Source: Sanderia malayensis
Taxonomy: Eukaryota > Cnidaria > Scyphozoa > Semaeostomeae > Pelagiidae
NCBI GenBank assembly: GCA_013076295.1
Contig: RQOL01000715.1
Location: 84,630 to 148,629 of the forward strand
Direction of reading: 5' to 3'
Length of the DNA stretch: 64,000 nucleotides
Of the stretch, positions 8,895-20,737 are shown one piece after another. A model generated the notes under the pieces. It saw nothing but the letters and a program-made list of their open reading frames with translations. It searched no databases and was not told the origin of the DNA. The first letter of the stretch is position 1. Each line of letters starts with the position of its first letter. Made by a program: the position numbers and the translations under genes.

Positions 8895-11534
8895 ATGCAT
8901 CGAAGAAAGAATGAAAAACATGGGTTCGAATCAATGGACGATTTAAGGTTGGAATTGCAGATTCGATTGATTAATGATTTAGTTAGAATTATTGTTTGTT
9001 TTTCACCTCGATACTCATCTATTAATATATTCAATTCAATTACAATAACAAGAACAATCAAACAAAGAAAAGGAATAAAAGGAACAATCTATTAGTACTC
9101 ATCTATTAATTGTGTCTCTTGCAGTGAACTCTTTGGAAAGGTATCGGTTAGAAGAAACGATGGACTGAAGACACTGGAAAGTAGCAATGCTGGGAGAAAG
9201 AGTAATGAGAAAGTTGAAAGAAGTTTCTTTAGTCAGCGGAAAAATGCCGATGATAATGGTGGCATTATGGAAGAAATGCCGAGTGGCAGCCCTGCATCTT
9301 CATCTGGGAGCAGAACTGATCCACTGTATGAAGAGTGGAGTGAATCTGAGTCCGAGTTCAGCCCCGAATTTGAGCCAGGATATGAAGCTGAATCAAAATC
9401 AGAATCACATGAAAAGTTCGATTATCTGTCAAATGAGAACAGATTGAAAGAAAACAATGAAGAAAAAAGGTAATACCAAGAAACATGCACAAGATAAACA
9501 CTACAGTCTATTTTAAAAAGTATTTAAAATAGACTAAGAAAAACTTCCACTTAATAAATGATATGAGTTATCTACATGTTAATATATAAATCTTTATTTT
9601 CCAGGATGAATGAAAAGAGTTCTGTCCATGGAAATGAGGCTAATCAGAGCGTTGGTCTTGAATTCGAGGCCCAAAATCAGCCTACACAAGTGGAAGATAA
9701 ACTTGAAGATTATTCAAGTGATGATGGTGATGATGATGATGATGATGGTAACTGCAGTGACGTAGATGATTCTGAATCGGACGATATTGACGTCCCAGAA
9801 ACAATTACCCCATTGGGTGTAAGAGACAGAAGTTGCAGAACTAATTCTGTCAACGGTAAATATATTTCTGGCTGTCTGCTCAGTGATTGTGATAAAAAAA
9901 ATAGGAATAGAAGAACTCATGACACTGGTTCATTATGTCAGAGTGGTATATCATCAAGCCACTGGTTCATAAGACCTATGTCAGAGTGGTATATCATCAA
10001 GCCATCGTTAAGCTAATAGCAATTTCAATCGTCTTTTATTTCAGATTCAAATACGAACTCAGATAACATCCTTGGCATTATTCGTGATATCCGTATGAGA
10101 GCCAGTGGCAATGTTGCACCAAACATAAACGTCATACGTGAAATCGAGGAGAATCAAATTCAGCACAATGCAACACTTGAGCAAGTTGACAATGAAATGC
10201 CAGTAATAACATCACAAATAGTGGACTGTGAAGATGAAACGAACATGTCCACAATTTCAAAGGAAGAAATGGGACATGGATCAGTCGCAGCTGCGAGTTG
10301 GATGCATGTTGAGAACAACACACAAGGATGTTACCATTTGAAGTTCAACCCCATTGAAATCGAGATGAAAAGCGAGCGCATAGATGAAGAAGAACCGATG
10401 GACATCGATCGTGATGAAGAAATGATAACAGCGTTTGATAGTCAGATGCAGATTGGTAATTGGTTGCATGCTGTACACTCCAGATTGCCCACACCAGAAC
10501 CAATGGATGTGGACGAAGCCATTAAGCCATCATCAAATATATTTCAAATGGACAGCAACCCCAACCAATTGGGTGCTGCAGTTGAAAGCAAGTTGCTTAC
10601 ATCAGCATCACTGCCTCAACAGTGCAGTGTGAAGAGTGTTCAAGAAGGACATCCAGGACAATGGTTTTTCGAAGCTGGCAATACGAGTCAAGATGCTACA
10701 ACTAGTGGTACTTCATCTAATCTTGCACAGTTAAATAATGGAGGTCATTCTTTGAGTTTGAAGAAAAACACTTTGAAAAGGAAACACGACGAAGCAGATG
10801 ATGGTACCAGTCAAGGAGCGCAACAGAGGAGGCCTGGAAAGGTTCTCAAAACTAGAAGAAGTAGCCAGGAATCAATTACAACTCTCGCAGTAGTTGCTTA
10901 GTTGGAAGATGGGGAAAATTCCTGTACTCTACAAAGAAATATCAATAAAGGGAAAAACAATGAAGAAGAAGATGGTACCAGTCAAGGAGCACAACATATG
11001 AGACCTGGAAAAGTTCCCAAACCTGGTAAAAGTAGCCAGGAATCAAAGACAACTCCCGCAGGAGTTGCTGAAATGAAAGATGGGGACAATTCCTGGAGTC
11101 AACAAAGAAAAATCAATAAAAGGAACAGCAATGAAGAAGATGTTGGTACCAATCAAAGGGCGAAAAAGATGAAACTTGGAAAGGTTCCCAAACCTGGTAA
11201 AAGTAGCCAGGAATTAACGATAACTCCCGCAGGAGTTGCTGAATTGAAAGATGGGGACAATTCCTCGTGTTTGAAAAGAAGTATGAACAAAAGAAGAGGT
11301 AACAAAAAGAACAATAAAACAAATATAAGTGAGCCTGAAGAAGAAAGCCCTGCAAAGCTTGCTGAAAATGCTGAGATGAAACAGCAGGTTGCAGTTGATG
11401 GTGAATCAGCAAATGAGACGATAAAAGGACGTCCATGGAAATTGAAGCGCAATGCTTACAAGAAAAATCACGTTGAACAGAATAATAATAATACCTGTCA
11501 ACAAGAAAGTGGAAAGAAGAGAAAATGGATGTAG
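8895..11534 (+). CDS. Four-exon gene for an acidic-then-basic repeat protein, with one internal TAG
   Basis: Unrecognised family. Exons: 8895-8947 (weak donor gttgga), 9125-9469, 9605-9855 and 10045-11534; the phases 2, 2 and 1 at the junctions all match. The N-terminal half is acidic and Ser-rich (SESESEFSPEFEPGYEAES; a D-rich run at 9720-9748). The middle has two PxPMDVDE/EEPMDIDRDEE-like motifs. The C-terminal half is Lys/Arg-rich with three 57-aa tandem repeats (see 10803-11315) and ends SGKKRKWM. A single in-frame TAG at 10899-10901 replaces the GAA/GAG codon found at the same place in the other repeat units; the frame then stays open for 210 more codons. Either a truncated product or a recent nonsense allele is possible. 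The composition suggests a nuclear protein (inference). Confidence 0.65.
9923..10004 (+). repeat. Short tandem duplication in intron 3
   Basis: About 40 bp (containing atgtcagagtggtatatcat) occurs twice in a row just upstream of the exon at 10045. It lies in the intron of the four-exon gene. Confidence 0.75.
10803..11315 (+). repeat. Three 171-bp in-frame coding repeats
   Basis: The codon pair for GT in GTSQGAQ / GTSQGAQ / GTNQRAK starts at 10803, 10974 and 11145, exactly 171 bp (57 codons) apart. Each unit encodes RPGKV(P/L)K, SSQES, then (A)GVAE(M/L)KDG(D/E)NS and a basic linker. The first unit carries TAG where the others have Glu. The exact multiple of three across units supports past selection for coding. 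Confidence 0.85.
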
Positions 11535-11878
11535 AAAGAAGCTTTTTGTACAATTAAATACGTTTTCAAGCATTACATAATGCAAAAATGTACAGCTAAA
11601 TTAGCAGACTCTGGTTTTATTAAAGAGAATGGAACTTCAGGAAAAGAAAGATAGACGATGCTAAAATAAGAGAATCAAAAGACTATGCTACGATTGCAGA
11701 CATAGAAAAGACAATGCTGCAATGGCAGATGACAGTGTTAGACAGTATATCTCCAAAAATTACTCTAGTAGCTGCTCCAAATCATTTGATTTTCTTATTT
11801 CCTTTGAGATAACATTATAGCATATTTTGCAGACGTTATTATCAAAATTAGAAGCAATACTCTTATACCTGACAAATA

Positions 11879-12584
11879 ATCTTGCTTTGCTTATATTCTT
11901 CGTGAGGTCATCGATTCGCTGTTGAAGTTCCAGAGGAGAAGACACACGTCTTTCTGCGTCCGTTGTCTGAATCACTGTTCTGTCATTTACCAAAGGCAAA
12001 AAATAACAATTAGTTGATCAATTTTATTTCGATAAAAAGACTGGAGCAGACTGATCCATTGGTCAAGGGACAAATATGAATGCATGTTTTCATACCTTTA
12101 CTTTGCTCATTCGACTCATTTTCTTCTCGTACAAAATACTTTCAACCAGCAGCATGTCAGATATAGCATCACCAACAGTCTAAAATAATAACGAGGCTGT
12201 TTAATCGAGAACGAAGCGGGAAAATTAATTATGTGCGACAGAGAACAACGAATGCCATACATATGCATATGCAGGCTTCCTATACCAAAAACAAGAGACC
12301 CAGCACTATATGTATTTAAGATGAGAAATTTGCAGTAAGGAAGTGAAGCATACTTGGTTTGTCAGGTTCAGAAAATCCAACAGAACAACGGCTGCTTCGT
12401 TCATTACTGAGTTGCTGCGGACAAAAAATATCATTAATCATTTCCAGAATATATTTATACGTTTTTACGTATTTACGTCCCAGTTAGAAAAAGAAGAAAT
12501 GTGACTCAACCAGGATCTGATTTCAAACCATTTATCTGCCGAAGCTGTTTTGATTTTCAATTCAGCATCTTCACTGAACAACAC
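11879..12584 (-). pseudogene. Phosphoacetylglucosamine mutase (PGM3/AGM1) fragment, decayed
   Basis: Minus-strand exon-like blocks match the C-terminal half of PGM3, the enzyme that converts GlcNAc-6-P to GlcNAc-1-P. Block 12584-12529 reads VLFSEDAELKIKTASADK; 12414-12354 ends LLDFLNLTNQ; 12179 onward reads TVGDAISDMLLVESIL; 12090-11990 contains DQWISLLQSFYRNKIDQ; about 11990-11879 contains VIQTTDAERR and ISKARLFVR. The order and spacing fit PGM3 (FNQAAGDAISDMLVIEAIL and VISTTDAER in the human enzyme). The active-serine and metal-binding domains, and the phosphate-binding RPSGTED loop that should follow LFVR, are absent. One junction has lost its acceptor and a frame stop follows. It lies in the spacer of IR1. 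Confidence 0.7.
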
Positions 12585-13699
12585 CTTCAAAACAAATATT
12601 CAGACGTCAAACCAGCTGGTATAGGCAAGCTAAGGCAGCAAGGTTACAAGGCTTTGGTCGCCTTAGAAGCGACATCTAAAACGTAGCCATCTTCTACGTT
12701 GGTGCGTAAGCTAGTCTCACATTGCATAATCCTCTTGCTTCCCTGTGCTCTATTTCACATCGCTATGGGAAAAATGCAATCGATGCAATCTGGGTAATTA
12801 GAAAGGTTTCCTGGATTTGAGGATGGCAACATTTTAACTCGATTCAGGCTTGCCAAACATGGGCAATCTACATGTACTTGTTTTGCTGCAAGTCCATAGT
12901 CTACGAAGCAGGGTAGCGCTCTGCATTAAGGCAAGCAAAATCAAATATGATGAACAATTAGAAAATGCAAAAATGTGAATACCGTGCCATGTCCATTTGC
13001 TTCAAAATATATACCAATATACCAATATCAAAAACCTTTGCTTTGTGTTGCAAATGTTTCACTCGTGTTTTCGTGCATGCCACTGGCACTTTCTACAAGA
13101 GGCGTCGATGATAAACGTTATCATTGTCACCCAGGAGAAGCTCGTTTATATCTTATAGAAGGAAAGAAATCCAAAATGATACACTTCCAGGAGGCAAAGT
13201 ATATGACTACACAAGTTGATATCTTCAAAACGGGGAAGTTTGTTTATCCCATTGATAAACAATGCGAAATGCTACATTCCCAGGAGGATAAGCTACATGG
13301 CTCAAGTTTATATTTGGCAATAACTCCTTATCTCTTTTAGAAACGGAGAAAGCTATTGAAGAGACAATATACATATGCAAAAGGTGGATCTCTAGACAGT
13401 AAGAGATTGCTAATAATATATTACCATAGACTCAGTAAGGTATTCAATGGAACTACCATTCGCATATACAGTCTGTATAACACCGGAAGGAAAAGCATTG
13501 ATTGATGAATAAATAAACAGGCGCATAAAAGTATGCATGAATGCAAAAGTACTATCAGCCTACCGTTTGCTTGTTTGAATCCTCTAGCATTGCTGGTCTC
13601 GTTTATTTTGATCTGAAAGACTATTGGCTTCAATAGTGCTTAATGTCATTCGTCAGCTAGGCTGGCAATTAGTAACGGTAATACGCACCTGTATCAAGC
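12585..13699. other. Interval without a recognised gene
   Basis: A 121-codon open frame (12975-13340, +) contains two diverged copies of a CCAGGAGG(C/A)(A/T)AA-type segment and no recognisable domain; I do not call it a gene. No further PGM3 exons are visible here. The right arm of IR1 begins at about 13700. Confidence 0.4.
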
Positions 13700-14030
13700 A
13701 GGCTCATACGTATCATTTTGAAAGCAAAACTTCATTAAAAAGAGAAGTAAGACACTTCAATTATGTGCAATATATAAGCCTTCAACACGAAATAAAGAAA
13801 CGTAAAAATATTATTTAATATTTCTATCAGTGCCTCAATGCAAATTTAATGTGCATATTTTTGTTGTTAATCTAACTTATAATGTTGATTAATACATTAC
13901 GAAGTCACTACATTGTTTCAGTAAGAGCCTCAGGCGGCTGACCTATATCTTTAGTTTTTCTATCCGTGTTTTGATTTCTTGGGCATTTTCTACCGAGTTG
14001 TATTCAGCCTGTTGCCGGAGAATGGAAATG

Positions 14031-16252
14031 TTATTCTCTGTATTGACAGTTAACTTTCTCCCTTCTGCCGACATTTTTCCATGCCTCTGTCACCATCTGG
14101 GTTGAATGCATCAACGCATTGTCAAACTTCATCCTTTTCAGTGACAGAGAGATTGAGCTTCGGTTAGGGAATGCAAAGTCACGACAGCTGTTTTTGCACT
14201 CAACATCCTCAGAGTTACACGTATTTCTCTCAGGCTCAATTTTGCATCTTTTACGCTTTCTTGAAGCGTCTTTTCTAGAATTTTCCAGCCTGGTAGCACC
14301 TTCTTCATTTCTTTTAATTTCCCAAACTTCATTGAATTTTCTCACAAAAGTGAGCACAATCTTCTTGGTGGATGTTGGCTTTCTTGCTGCTACCGTTGCT
14401 TGTTCTTCACTTGCAGACGGATTTTTTTCCCTGAAGCTAGTTGCGCTGTAAAACTTTCGTCTGTTCTTCTCCTTCTCGTAATCTTCCATCATTGTTTTAT
14501 TGCTCTTCGTCTCCTCAGCCTCTTCTGTTGTTATTTCTTGAACGTTTGACTTACACTGACCCTGATCTTTAGTGGCCCCATGTGATCGTTGAGAAATGCA
14601 TATCTTCTTAAATATATACTTCCCCGTAAACTTAGGTTCACCCATTTGGAATAGATTAGTATTTTCCAAGCGGCGTTGCTCTCTTCTTTCAATAGATTTG
14701 ACCCTGCATTTCTGTATAACCTTCATGATGTTTCTTCGCAACCTGTGCATTTCGTTCTTCCATTTGCCAATCTGCGGGCTGCATTTCTCATAGGTCAATT
14801 GAATGTATTCCTTCCAAAGGATGGCATCGTCTTCTTCCTGCAATTATATTGTATACACTTAAGACTTGATATTATGAATTGCTGTCGAAATTTCTCAGAT
14901 GTTACATTGCTTTGCAGGACTCTAGAGGTTTCGTGTTTATGTAAGCCCTCACAAACTCTATCATCTATCTCCCATGCTCATACTAGCAGTGTTTCAGGTT
15001 TTTGCAACCTGAATTCAATAGACAACGTCTTGTTTCAGGAGTCACGTTTTGCTATTTACTTCAACCCGCTTGGCAATGATAGAATACGATGCTTCCTGGG
15101 GTTTAGCAGGACTAATGATACCAACCGTTTGAGATATGTCGTACAGAAAGTTGTCCCAGATATACATGACCTCTTTGGTGCAATTACAAGTGGCCAAGAG
15201 GCTGGTCGAAACCTCTTCATTGTCGCTCTAAAAATAACAACATTTCACATGCATTATTTAATGTCCGAGTACTGGAAATTGTTTACAATAAAATGTATGT
15301 AGCTTTGTACTGAATTAATTGAGGGAACACTTACTGCAGCATGCAACTGAGCTATATCGTCCAATATCTTTGTTGTCTGGTTTCGTATCTGTGTAAATAG
15401 ACACGAATCTTTTACAGTAAGATGGCAGTACTGTGTTGTACAAGAAAGATGAAACAGTTTCTTAGCATGTGGCTGCTTTTCATTGAAGGGAGTCTTACCT
15501 GATGAAATGCAAAGTTTCTGTAAGACAATCGAAGCAACTTCTCCATGATTCCGCAATTAGTTATATCAAAGAGTTTTCGAATGCTCTTGTTCAGAAGGCC
15601 TGTCATAAGCAGCGATATGCATTGTTACTGATACTTGTACTTATAATTCAATGGAGTTTGTCAATTGTGCGTATATTGGGTGTCCTATAAAAATTATTTT
15701 GAGTTCATACCAATTTTATCCACCATTTTATTGTAACAACCGGCTAAATCTGTAAGATTGTGATGGCGTAGCTAATCAACAAAAGAAGTATTCATTGTTA
15801 TTTTTACTGTTGTTATCTTATGTTTTCATTTGCTTATTTACTTGCTTGGTTTTGGATTGATCCATCTTTATTTTATTGATTTATTTACTTTCTTTTATAT
15901 AACATTTGTTTCAATGTTGATTTTTTTGTTGTCGGAATGTCAAAGCAAGGTTTTTCTCAATCATTCTAGAATAGAAGCAAAACTTCGACAGATGTAAAGC
16001 TTCAAGTTTTTAATTAAGTTTTTTTGAAAGACCAGAAAATCTCCTCAATATTATTCATAATGCCTTGATGCCAGCTACTAACTTAAATCTAACTCAATTG
16101 TAGATTGCCAAAAGACTATCCTGTTTAGTTTTGTATTTCCTTCGTCTTAGCAAGATGATGAATCCATGTTTATCTACCTGATTTACTGCACTCGGTTTGC
16201 CGCTTTGAGAGGCAACAAAATTCGAGTATCGTTTTCGAACGATGAGTTCCAT
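14031..16252 (-). CDS. Family 2 Lys/Arg-rich protein gene, right-arm copy
   Basis: Mirror of the 5850-8069 gene. Exons by reflection: first exon ending at ATG 16252, then 15749-15711, 15600-15500, 15388-15335, 15227-15126, and the long last exon 14837-14031. The last exon encodes 269 residues without a stop and keeps KIVLTFVRK, the KRKRCK cluster and SLKRMKFDN. It differs from the left copy by many substitutions (for example FREKNPSASEEQ versus CREENPSASEEQ) but not by frameshifts, so both copies may encode protein. Function is unknown; the basic composition suggests a nuclear location (inference). Confidence 0.6.
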
Positions 16253-16311
16253 CGTTTTCACTCAATTTAACCAATAAGTAAACTATCTAGTCGTAATATT
16301 TGGTCGTTAAT
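16253..16311. promoter_or_regulatory. Divergent intergenic region, right-arm copy
   Basis: 59 bp between the ATG of the right-arm family 2 gene (16252, -) and the ATG of the small ORF (16312, +). The spacing is identical to the left arm, which suggests the short bidirectional spacer was duplicated with the genes. Confidence 0.4.
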
Positions 16312-16590
16312 ATGAACAATTTGCTTGTAAAATTCGTGCGTGGGTCCTCGAAGGCTAATAGCAAACAAGGAGAAATTGGATTTCAGTTGTATCAACAATA
16401 TACCGTTTTGGTATTCATAAAACGTCACAATTATTTCAAGGTATTAGTTGCCAGGGAACTTCGGCAATCAGGCTTTGCGAAGCTCATGTTGGGTCCAGAC
16501 CTCAATTTCTACAAACGCGTATTGCTTGATTTAATCTTAATTTTAGTGACGGAGTTTTATGTCCACTTTGGTTATATTCCTGTTTCTTAA
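16312..16590 (+). CDS. Small protein with hydrophobic C-terminus, right-arm copy (92 aa)
   Basis: Copy of 5500-5790. I chose ATG 16312 (MNNLLVKFVRGSS) because it aligns with the left copy; an in-frame ATG lies 12 nt upstream. It keeps KQGEIGFQLYQQYTVLVF and ends FGYIPVS. It lacks four residues of the hydrophobic segment found in the left copy. Family unknown. Confidence 0.5.
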   Translation: MNNLLVKFVRGSSKANSKQGEIGFQLYQQYTVLVFIKRHNYFKVLVARELRQSGFAKLMLGPDLNFYKRVLLDLILILVTEFYVHFGYIPVS

Positions 16591-16730
16591 TTTCGTATTC
16601 TGGTCTTCGGTGGAGAAATAAAAACTGTTAATTTTGTGTTTGTGTATTTGTACTACCATGCGAAACGTTAATCTCGACTTGACGTTGAGGCTATTTCGAA
16701 AATGAGACCAATGCTATTATCCCTTATTTG

Positions 16731-17579
16731 CAATAACCATGTGATATGTAAAACCAGTAGTCTGATTCGTTACACCATGTGTTACTACCTTACATCATTT
16801 GCTTACATGAAACGTCTAGCTTCCCTGTTTCGTTTTCTATGAACCTACCATGGTCAGAACCTAAAATAAGAAACAAAAATTCACTTACCTAGACAATGTT
16901 GTTTCTAGAGAAAATCTCATAAAATATTGACAATTTTATTTTGCGCTATAATCACAGGGGTCTGCTGAGGAAACAACATTGTTTTAATCCAGTGGGTGTT
17001 GAATAACGCCACGAAAACAAGAGTTTTCTGCGTTTATAGTCTTTTTACGTAATTTTAGAAGTTCCTAGGACTGTTCTGGTTTCTTGTAGACACACATCGA
17101 TATCTCGTAGATATACTTGCAGTGACCATAGAAACACAAAGCTAAACGGGGTAATCGGTTTGCCAATTACTATGGAGTGAGATTTCAGTTGATAGAAGAT
17201 ATTAAGGCATAACTGAAAGGATTTAATTAGATATTTATGAGTTTATGTGGCATGTTCATGTTCCAAGCAGATTGAGTCAGAAAATACAAACGAATAAGCA
17301 ACCAACTCCTTTATAATCAACTCAAGACTAAATCATTTTACAAACATACACAATTATTATCAAGACTTCTGACTCTTATCAAGCAACGGACACAAATGAA
17401 TAGGAAATAACAATAACACAACTACGACTACAAACTTAGTTACAAACCAAGAAATCAAGATAACAAACTAACACATAAAAACATTCAAGAGAAGAGGATA
17501 AAATATTAAATACAATTATGATGGTAAGCATCAAGCATAGTTGGCGCCAGCATTTCATTTATAAGAAAACTAAAAGTTT
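16731..17579. other. Interval without a recognised gene
   Basis: AT-rich sequence between the IR1 right arm and the chimeric pseudogene. I see no open frame of note, RNA gene or repeat. Confidence 0.4.
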
Positions 17580-19560
17580 AAACCTGGCGTTTAGTCCTCA
17601 AATGATTGATAAAAATTTGTCTTGATATTCCGATACACTATACACGATACACTGAATAACAGCATGAAGTATAATAACAGCTATTACAAGAAAGTAATTA
17701 AGTAAGCCAATCTAAACAAAAGGATGAATCGATTAACAAGTAAATAACTCATGAAGCGAAATATCAGATACGCGTGAGTAAGTAAAAGTATCATTTTCTT
17801 ATATTGTTAGCTACCGATTCAAAATTTTCGATGGAATTGGTATGCACTCTGGATAATGTAGATACCACAACAAATACCAGTAAAGGAATTCGTAATAATG
17901 TATATTTTCTCTTATAAGAGGGTTCTAAAAAAAGAATATGAAATATTTGTTTGATATAACAGATTGTAATGGCACCACCATCAGAAATTTTCTTCCTACA
18001 GAAACATTGCATGGGGTCAGGCTATGTTTCCAGGGTGGCAGGGAGATTAATAATAAAGTTTGTGAGGGCTTACATAAACATGCAACTTCTAGAGTCCTGC
18101 AAACCAATGTAATATCTGAGAAATACCGATAGCAATTCAAAATGTCAAGCCTTCATTGCAATAAATATCATTGCAGGAACAAGACGATGTCATCCTTTGG
18201 AAAGCATACATTGAATTGGCATATAAGAAATGCAGCCTGCAGATGGGAAAATGGAAGAACGAAATGCACAGGTTGCGAAGAATTATCATCAATGTTATCC
18301 AGAAATGCAGGGTAAAGTCTATTGAAGGAATAACGCAACCCCGCATAAAGAAGTGTTTTGAAAAACAGCAAGATATACGAAAGAGAGCCTGACAGGAAAG
18401 CAGGCAAACTGCTGGAGGAAAATTCCCGCAATTCGAGATGATCTCACCGAGGTGATAGCCTCTTGCAAGACGAGAACATACGAGCAACCACAGATATGCT
18501 ACAGCACGACAAGTCACCTATTTCATATGGGCAGTCTGAGATTCGACAAAGAGTGCTTGGATGAAGCGTGGAACAGTTTATCTTCTCTCCACAAAAACTG
18601 CAATAAAAAGTGAACGAGACACCGCAAAGAAAAGTGTAGAGCAACCAAAATACTTTCAATGAAAGAAAATAAAGGTCCATCATCTTCGTGCAACATCAAT
18701 TCTACTTAGATGGCTAAGAAAATAACTGGTGCTGAATATTGGGCAAGAAAGAGAAACAATTCTAAATGCCCGTGGGCAAAGAATGTGAGGAGTGCTTCAG
18801 GAAAACATTCACAAACGTGTAGCTGAAGAGTTCGACAGAAACACAAAGAAAATAATACAAGTCTACCTGTCAAGAAAGGAAAACGAAGCAAGAAGTAAGA
18901 TCCCAGTTGCCGAGCATCGAAACAAGAACGATACTCAAATTCATTTCGAAAAACAAAAGAAGTCTCAGCATGACGACAATGCAGCATTGACATTTCGGAA
19001 GCCTGTTTCTCCACGACCAACTAATGTAGCGAGAAAAAAAAAATTCTTGTCAGGTCAGCGAAAGCGAAGAAGATGGACGGGATAACAAGACAACTTACGC
19101 AAGGAGGAAAAAAGAATATCATGCCGGTGACTAGTAGCGGAGATGAATTCACCATGAAGATCTCTCTGTTCACATTCGTTAATAGGGCTGCATTGTAATA
19201 CGCAATTTTCAATCCCCCAAAATACGGATAAGCCTCAAAAAGAGAAACTCAGACGAGAAGGCAAAGAGCAGGATATCGCAAAATATGGAACAAAAGAAGG
19301 AGATGACCACGTCATAAAAGCAGCAAATGCTCAGAATTGGCCTCTGAGAGAAAAGATAGCAGAGATGCTCTAGTCGTAATTTGTGCCACACGGTAACAAC
19401 AAATGGTGACAAGGCAATCAAAGGCAACGACACGCACCAATCATATCGTTCCCTACAACCAATGGAAGCCAATGACATGGCAAAGCGTGTTCTCAAAGAA
19501 AGTGAAGCGAAATCTGTAGCCTCAAAAGTTGGAGCTAACACAAAAACAAAAGTAAAAAAG
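17580..19560 (+). pseudogene. Chimeric family 2 / family 1 pseudogene
   Basis: The 5' part aligns with family 2 intron and exon sequence: 17580-18176 matches 6130-7262, and 18177-18330 encodes EQDDVILWKAYIELAYKKC, as in 7263 onward. The 3' part switches to family 1: 18432 onward reads EIRDDLTEVIASCKTRTY, then SHLFHMGSLRFDKECLDEA; later ITGAEYWARKRNNSK, NTKKIIQVYLSRKENEARS and ALTFRKPVSP match the family 1 last exon in order. Several frameshifts and stops separate these blocks, so no intact protein remains. It is either a recombinant or a remnant of a common ancestor that still had both halves. Confidence 0.75.
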
Positions 19561-19615
19561 AAGGTATGTGCTGCTAAAAGAGTCGTCCGTAATTAATAAC
19601 CCGTATCATGAAAAT

Positions 19616-19980
19616 ATGAGTATTAAAATTATATCTCTTAACGTACACGACTTAAGACGTTTTGATAAGTGCCAGGATTTAATTTTTTGGCTTGGTACTA
19701 TTTATTTCGATATTATATATATACAGGAGACTCATTTCACCGGCAAAGCTGACACTGTTGCTCTTTCTCGTATTTGGGAAGGCCAAAGTTATTTTTCGTT
19801 TGGCTCCAATCATAGTGCTGGTGTTGCTGTTCTGCTCTACAAGAATTTTTCCCACAAGCTATCTTCCTGTTCATATGATATTAATGGTCGTTGGATCAAT
19901 TTATCGTTAGATATTGACTCGACAGTGTTACAGCTTGTCAATATATATGGTGAAATCGGTCATCATAAAGATGTCTGTCA
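19616..19980 (+). pseudogene. LINE AP-type endonuclease domain, truncated
   Basis: The N-terminus MSIKIISLNVHDLRR, the IIYIQETHF motif (catalytic Glu in QETH), and SAGVAVLLYKNF, then LQLVNIYGE, match the exonuclease-endonuclease-phosphatase domain of L2/CR1/jockey-like LINEs. The domain breaks after about 120 residues, before the SDH motif, and unrelated sequence follows. Confidence 0.8.
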
Positions 19981-20428
19981 CAAGGATCTAATGTGTCCCC
20001 TTTGTTTTTCCTCCAACCACTCCCTTGAGTCTTTCCGAGACTATTGGGAATGTCTGGGAGACATTGATGAAGAGGGACTTGCCGAGCCTGACAACGATGC
20101 TCCAAAACCATCCCAAGAGACTCAGTCTTCATCAATTTGGGGAGATGAAATTCCTGCAGCTGTTGTTGAGAAAAACCTGGCCACTGATATTGTTGTTCTG
20201 GCAAGAAAAAGTCTGTCTTCACTTTCTTAGAGAGAGTCACTCTCACAACCTCATCCAACCGTGTGGATATAGCCGTGACCACGACCCGAAGACGACCCGA
20301 AGACAGCATCAATTGTTCATTCCTCCGTAGCCAATATGCTTGGCCGTTGGCGTCTACTCGCATGTTCGTACGTTGTTCAAACACCACCGCTTCTCCATTT
20401 CTTGATATTGTCAATCCATTGTGTCTTT

Positions 20429-20737
20429 CTACGTCCGGATAACTCTATTCTTTCCGGATATTTCACCTTCCAAGGTACGCTTCAGAAGGCTACTTGGTCG
20501 TCTCTTCCAGTGACATACTTTACGTTCCTTCACTATCGCCCGCAGATCTTTCTCATTGATCGTCACAATCTGCACCAATACCCATTCATTCGTTCTCCTG
20601 TCTGTCCAGCTCACTGTCAACATCCTCCTCCATACCCACATTTCGAACGCTGCTATCTTCCTCTCCTCCTCTTTCCTCAATGTCCAACTTGAGAAACTAA
20701 AATCCAAAGCAAATGATGACCCTGTTGTTAAAATCAA
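20429..20737 (-). pseudogene. C-terminal fragment of a second LINE ORF
   Basis: The minus-strand frame reads AAFEMWVWRRMLTVSWTDRR, then TNEWVL. This hallmark of LINE ORF2 C-termini (EMWxxRRMLRxSWTDxxTNExVL) lies downstream of the RT domain in several non-LTR families. Only about 100 residues remain. It is embedded in opposite orientation between the two plus-strand LINE pieces. Confidence 0.75.

Larger units (their letters stand above)
13700..16730 (-). repeat. Right arm of inverted repeat IR1
   Basis: Reverse-complement copy of 5397-8400, with the same gene pair in mirrored orientation. Breakpoints are sharp: homology to the left arm ends just after ttatcccttatttg near 16730 and before catacgtatcattttg near 13700. 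Confidence 0.92.

Noticed and set aside
10899..10901. Stop-codon recoding (selenocysteine or pyrrolysine)
   Set aside because: The codon is TAG, not TGA, and animals do not use pyrrolysine; a simple Glu-to-stop change explains it.
12975..13340. 121-codon ORF in the IR1 spacer
   Set aside because: Low-complexity internal duplication and no domain, splice site or conserved copy.
19938..20414. 158-codon minus-strand ORF between LINE pieces
   Set aside because: No recognisable domain; lies among fragmented LINE sequence and overlaps a plus-strand frame of equal quality.
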